Of a stretch of 64,000 nt of DNA, positions 60,441 to 64,000 are shown in pieces (position 1 is the first letter of the stretch; the number at the start of each line of letters is the position of its first letter). The position numbers and the translations under genes are program-made. The notes below the pieces were generated by a model. That model did no database searches. It worked only from the letters and a program-made list of their open reading frames with translations, and was not told the DNA's origin. The stretch lies in the NCBI GenBank assembly GCA_050313895.1, contig JBNPMI010000004.1; one strand, 5' to 3'. The DNA is from JALFST01 sp022779285. GTDB lineage: Bacteria; Bacillota; Clostridia; Tissierellales; Peptoniphilaceae.

Positions 60441-61343
60441 CTATATACAGCGTTGCTTTCCCGGATGTCCTTCTTTCTCACCGGGAATCCAAATCGCATC
60501 TCGATCAACGGATTGCCCGATTTCCGGTAAAAATGCTTCGAGCAAAACACCGTCTTCAATGGGCTCGCCCATCCTTTGTCCTTCAATCAGGATCCTGCTG
60601 ATTTTCTCAGCGGCAAATTCTGCCGCCTCGTGGAAGCCTTGTCCGTTTAATACCATTCCCAGCAGAAGAGCGGCATAAAGATCTCCTGTGCCCGGATACA
60701 TGCCCTGCGCATGCCGGGCTTCCACCGTAGAGAATGTTCCCCGATCATAAACACGGCAGCATGCCGTCTCCTTTTTCTTTGCGGGAAATGAGGTCACAAC
60801 AATCTTCTGAGGACCTAAAGCCGCAAGCTCCCGGATCATGTCGTCCAGCGTCTCCTCGGAGGCGTCCGGCTGAAACGGTCTGCCCAATAAGAGAAAAAGC
60901 TCTGTAAAATTGGGGGTAACAATATCCGCTTTCGCTACAATTTCACGCATCCGCTCCGCCATTTCCGGAGAGACGGACTCATAAAATACGCCCCCGTCCC
61001 CCATAACGGGATCAATCAACACAACGGTATCCTCAGAACGAAAGGCATCCACCGCTGCGGAAACCGATTTGCATTGTTCCACGGAACCGAGGAATCCGGA
61101 ATAGATGCCCTCCATCTTGAGACCGATGCGGCTCCAATGATAGAAGGTCTCTTCCATGGTCTTTGTCATATCCGCAAAGGAATACTCCTGAAACACACTC
61201 CCCGTATATGTTGACAGTACCGCAGTCGGCACGGGACAAACCTGGATTCCCATAGCAGAAAGAGTCGGTATGATCACCATTGACGAAACTCTTCCAAATC
61301 CGGTTAAACTCTGTATAATTGCACATCGGCGTAAACGCGGCAT
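60441..61343 (-). CDS. Pyridoxal/pyridoxamine kinase-like protein
   Basis: Ribokinase-fold kinase of 300 residues, most similar to PdxY-type vitamin B6 kinases. Evidence is the start IIQSLTGFGRVSS, then LSAMGIQVCPVPTAVLS near residue 28, DPVMGDGG near residue 111 and the catalytic region GTGDLYAALLLG near residue 218 with the Asp base. PLP is the cofactor of the two aminotransferases in the window, but there is no operon link. A role in another kinase activity of the family cannot be excluded. The start ATG 61343 follows AAGGAG. Confidence 0.85.
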   Translation of the reverse strand: MPRLRRCAIIQSLTGFGRVSSMVIIPTLSAMGIQVCPVPTAVLSTYTGSVFQEYSFADMTKTMEETFYHWSRIGLKMEGIYSGFLGSVEQCKSVSAAVDAFRSEDTVVLIDPVMGDGGVFYESVSPEMAERMREIVAKADIVTPNFTELFLLLGRPFQPDASEETLDDMIRELAALGPQKIVVTSFPAKKKETACCRVYDRGTFSTVEARHAQGMYPGTGDLYAALLLGMVLNGQGFHEAAEFAAEKISRILIEGQRMGEPIEDGVLLEAFLPEIGQSVDRDAIWIPGEKEGHPGKQRCI

Positions 61344-61434
61344 TCACTCCACTCCTTTGTTTTTTTCCATTATAACTCATTTTTATAACTCATTTTCGTA
61401 TTCATCAAAGAAGAGGAATTCGGATTCCGTGAAA

Positions 61435-64000
61435 TCATTTCATCTCACTTGCGCCAAAAATCCCGTGACAAAAGCTCTTCATGGGACAAAGCCTGCATAA
61501 AAAGGGATCCTCCGCCATTTGCTGAAAATCCTCATTCTCTATGCGAGATACGATGGCTTCCACTTTCTTACGGAAGTTTTCCATATCCCTTCCGGATATG
61601 GTCAGCCTCTGAATAGGCTGCTCTTCCGATGTGTAATAGAGAATCTGCTCGCTCGTTTCGAGATATTCGGGATTCAACAGAAGACGATAGAATCGCAATT
61701 GATCCAGATACACCCTCTCTCCTTTTTCCGGCGGGCGATGTGTCTTAAAGTCCACAATTCCCATCAGGCCTTCGCGCCCGGTTCGGTAAAGCACATCCGC
61801 ACGGCCCTCAAAAATTCGATTTTTTTCCGAAAGAAGCAATTCTTTTTCCGATATCAGAACGCGATTCAGTAAATCCTTATGCTCTGTCCGATATCGGTCC
61901 AGCTCTTGAGCCGCACGCTTTTTTTCTTCATCCGAAAACCGGATTCCCATAGGTGTAAAGCCTTGAGAAACCTCATCTACCAGCACGCAGGATTCCGGAG
62001 GATTTTTCTTCCCCCGAACACGATGCAGAATGCGAATCGACTCATGCACCAAAGTACCGTACTCGGCCTGCTTCCCGGAAATGCTCGGAAGCCCTAACCG
62101 CCGTCTGAAAAGATAGGCTCTCGGACACGATTCGTAAAGTGCAATGTCCGTAGTATATGAATAACGTCGAACAGGCTTCTCTAACGGGTGTGCAAGAATA
62201 CACTCCGCTTTTTCCTGCTGCAGGCGAGAATCCGTTATCGGAAGCTTTTTCCGTATATATTGCAAAATTTCGGCAAGCGAAGAATTTTCCGCACCCCAGT
62301 GCGTAAGAATCAATTGATCCCGTGCACGAGTAAACGCCGTATACCATACGCGCGCCTGATCCAGACTCTCGGCAATTTGGGGCTCCGGCGCCTTTCCCAG
62401 AGCAGGGGCCGGCTTTAGAAGCGCAATCCCCTGCGGGCGCGGACGATAGGTTCGTTTCCAGGACGGTGAGTCGCACACGATGACAACGGGAAACTCCAGA
62501 CCCTTGGCCTGATGAATCGTCAAAACCGGCAAACGCCCGTCATGTGCAGGCATCAGTTCCTCCTCCGACAAAGCAAGCTGCATCTCCTCCAAAAAAGGCA
62601 AATACTCCAAAAAAAGATAATGAAGAAATTCAAAAACATTCTCCCTGTCAATAGAAGAAAAACCTTTTTTTTGAAGAGCATTCTGTATGAGGTTGAAAAA
62701 TGTTCCTAAATGTTCCATACGCTCCTTCGCCCTCATATCATCCTCCAAAGCCCCCTCCGCGATTCCGCGAAAAGGAGCGCAACCCAGGAAAAGATAGGAA
62801 AGCGCAAGCAGGGAAATTTGTTTTCCCTGATGAAGCCGGCGAAGCATTTGATTTTTAATAAGGACACGTACCTCTGCATCCTTTCTCGGAACCTGGGAAT
62901 AAAATGCCGCATATCGATGGAGAATCGTCCGCGCATTTTGCGTTTCTTCCTGCGGGAGCAAATGCAGCCATTCCTTTATTATCGGTGTGAAGCACATGGT
63001 CCAACAGCCGATGAAGCGTTTGATCTCATTTTGCGCCAATAACGATCCCGATCGTGACGATACTGTTTCAATCCCTCTTGAATGAAGCTCGGTTACCAGA
63101 TCCAGCATCCTCGCCCCTCGAACGGACCGGGAAAGCACCGCGATATCATGAAAAGGAACCCCCTGCCGATGCAGCGCCTCGATGGTATCCGCCACCCGGC
63201 CTGACCATTCGTTTTCATGACTTGCCTCAATGATTGAGACGGAATGAATCCCCTCTTCACGAAAAGAGCGAAGATTTTTTGAAAAACGATATTTTCCGGG
63301 ATATTTTGCAAATTCCTTATCCAGATATTCCGATGCCAACGAAAGAATCGCCGGCCTCGAACGATAATTTGTCATCAGATAAATCGTCGTAACTCCCGGA
63401 TAACGCCGCGAAAATCCTAAAAGATTCTGTATGCTTGCTCCGCGAAACCGATACAGGCTCTGGTCGTCGTCGCCCACAACACAGAGATTTCCGGTTGCCT
63501 CCTGTAAAATCCGGATGATATCCTCTTGAATCGGATTGGTATCCTGATATTCATCAACCATGAGATATTGTGCCCGCTTCTGAAAACACTCTCTTGCCGG
63601 TTTATGATTTTTTAAAATCTCGCGTGCCTGCCAAAGCAGCTCCGAATAATCCAGTGCATTTTCCCGTACCAGCAACTCTTGGTAGGCTTCCAAAAGATGA
63701 CGCGCCTCTTGCATCGGCTCCGACGCATCGGAGAAATCGACAAATCCTTCTCGTAATTGCTCCAAAAATTGAGCGAATGCCCGAATGCCTTTCAGAGCCT
63801 TCGAAAATCCCGGAAAAAAACGCGAAAAGCCGGGCATGCCGGAAAATTCATCGATATGCTCCTTCAATAATGCAATTTGCTCCACTTCGCTCAAAATTCT
63901 ATATCCGGGAAGATATGGCGTCTGCTCAAAGAACAAGTCCAGTATCTCTCCAGCCATTTGGTGAAAATTTCCGACATGCACGTCCAAGGTATCCGCATGG
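61435..64000 (-). CDS. UvrD/Rep-type helicase with C-terminal Fe-S nuclease (cut by window edge)
   Basis: The frame stays open to the right edge, so the N-terminus with Walker A is outside. Seen motifs: VGNFHQ (Ia), MVDEYQDTN (II), VVGDDDQSLYRFRGA (III), LMTNYRSR (IV), TIHQAKGLEFPVVIV (V), and YTAFTRARDQL (VI). The C-terminal 230 residues hold a RecB-type nuclease: YESCPRAY, GTLVHESI, EGRADVLYR, GIVDFKTH, then CRLCPMKSFC. The four cysteines (one in YESC, three in the last motif) are those of Fe-S nucleases such as AddB and Cas4. It probably processes DNA ends in recombination repair. It is not a standard AddA, which lacks the cluster; AdnA/B-like helicase-nucleases are closer. Confidence 0.9.
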   Translation of the reverse strand, partial: HADTLDVHVGNFHQMAGEILDLFFEQTPYLPGYRILSEVEQIALLKEHIDEFSGMPGFSRFFPGFSKALKGIRAFAQFLEQLREGFVDFSDASEPMQEARHLLEAYQELLVRENALDYSELLWQAREILKNHKPARECFQKRAQYLMVDEYQDTNPIQEDIIRILQEATGNLCVVGDDDQSLYRFRGASIQNLLGFSRRYPGVTTIYLMTNYRSRPAILSLASEYLDKEFAKYPGKYRFSKNLRSFREEGIHSVSIIEASHENEWSGRVADTIEALHRQGVPFHDIAVLSRSVRGARMLDLVTELHSRGIETVSSRSGSLLAQNEIKRFIGCWTMCFTPIIKEWLHLLPQEETQNARTILHRYAAFYSQVPRKDAEVRVLIKNQMLRRLHQGKQISLLALSYLFLGCAPFRGIAEGALEDDMRAKERMEHLGTFFNLIQNALQKKGFSSIDRENVFEFLHYLFLEYLPFLEEMQLALSEEELMPAHDGRLPVLTIHQAKGLEFPVVIVCDSPSWKRTYRPRPQGIALLKPAPALGKAPEPQIAESLDQARVWYTAFTRARDQLILTHWGAENSSLAEILQYIRKKLPITDSRLQQEKAECILAHPLEKPVRRYSYTTDIALYESCPRAYLFRRRLGLPSISGKQAEYGTLVHESIRILHRVRGKKNPPESCVLVDEVSQGFTPMGIRFSDEEKKRAAQELDRYRTEHKDLLNRVLISEKELLLSEKNRIFEGRADVLYRTGREGLMGIVDFKTHRPPEKGERVYLDQLRFYRLLLNPEYLETSEQILYYTSEEQPIQRLTISGRDMENFRKKVEAIVSRIENEDFQQMAEDPFLCRLCPMKSFCHGIFGASEMK

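Noticed and set aside
61435..64000. Helicase lacking Walker A, considered degenerate
   Set aside because: The frame is open to the right edge, and motif Ia is the first motif inside the window, so Walker A is simply outside.
1..64000. tRNA, rRNA and known riboswitches
   Set aside because: I scanned the spacers by eye and saw no tRNA cloverleaf, rRNA segment or well-known riboswitch core. A covariance search was not possible.

Overview
This window is a chromosomal segment of a low-to-mid GC member of the Bacillota (Firmicutes). It is probably an anaerobe of the Clostridia or Tissierellia type. The evidence is the Rex redox repressor, a rubredoxin, a 2[4Fe-4S] ferredoxin, the Gram-positive order tmk-darA-holB-ricT, a ydiF-rex pair, a GH25 lysozyme with wall-binding repeats, and strong AGGAGG ribosome binding sites. 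Sequence alone does not let me name the species. All but five genes lie on the minus strand. No rRNA, tRNA, CRISPR array, transposase or prophage gene was recognised.

Layout, left to right. Positions 1-11,570 hold the start of a glycogen phosphorylase gene (cut by the left edge), rpmE-prmC-prfA, a degenerate membrane-anchored GDPD-like protein, an ABC-F ATPase with rex, a cardiolipin synthase, typA, a RsbW-like ATPase and a rubredoxin. Positions 11,629-20,513 hold a DUF436 protein, a glycosyltransferase fused to a DedA/VTT-type membrane domain, and the proteostasis operon tig-clpP-clpX-lon-engB. Positions 20,681-33,706 hold degV-cca-glmM, a secreted G5/3D protein, rsmI, ferredoxin, the tmk-darA-holB-ricT block with an SH3 protein and pfkA, and a divergent, eukaryote-type glycogen branching enzyme. 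Positions 34,203-35,934 hold a two-gene plus-strand module (deacetylase-like and CelD/FemAB-like acyltransferase). It is flanked by two copies of a 53-54 bp hairpin repeat.

Positions 36,087-52,149 form one long minus-strand surface-glycan cluster. Five of its genes fit a complete WbpA-B-E-D-I route from UDP-GlcNAc to UDP-2,3-diacetamido-2,3-dideoxy-mannuronic acid. Three more (4,6-dehydratase, aminotransferase, PglC-type phosphoglycosyl transferase) fit an amino-dideoxy sugar made and loaded on undecaprenyl phosphate. Three glycosyltransferases, a Wzx-type flippase and an asparagine-synthase-like enzyme complete the cluster. No Wzy polymerase is visible. Next come a GH25 lysozyme with 195-bp tandem repeats, asnA, a PPC-domain protein, the rpsF-ssb-rpsR operon, a divergent exonuclease III gene, an ABC transporter pair, a pyridoxal-kinase-like gene, and a UvrD-type helicase with a C-terminal Fe-S nuclease that runs off the right edge.

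The most unusual points are: the glycosyltransferase-VTT fusion, which could be a combined glycolipid synthase and flippase; the GDPD-like protein that has lost its catalytic and metal-binding residues; ClpP with Asn in place of the triad Asp; the complete Wbp pathway in a Gram-positive cluster, next to an asparagine-synthase-like protein lacking the N-terminal cysteine; and the hairpin-flanked two-gene module.
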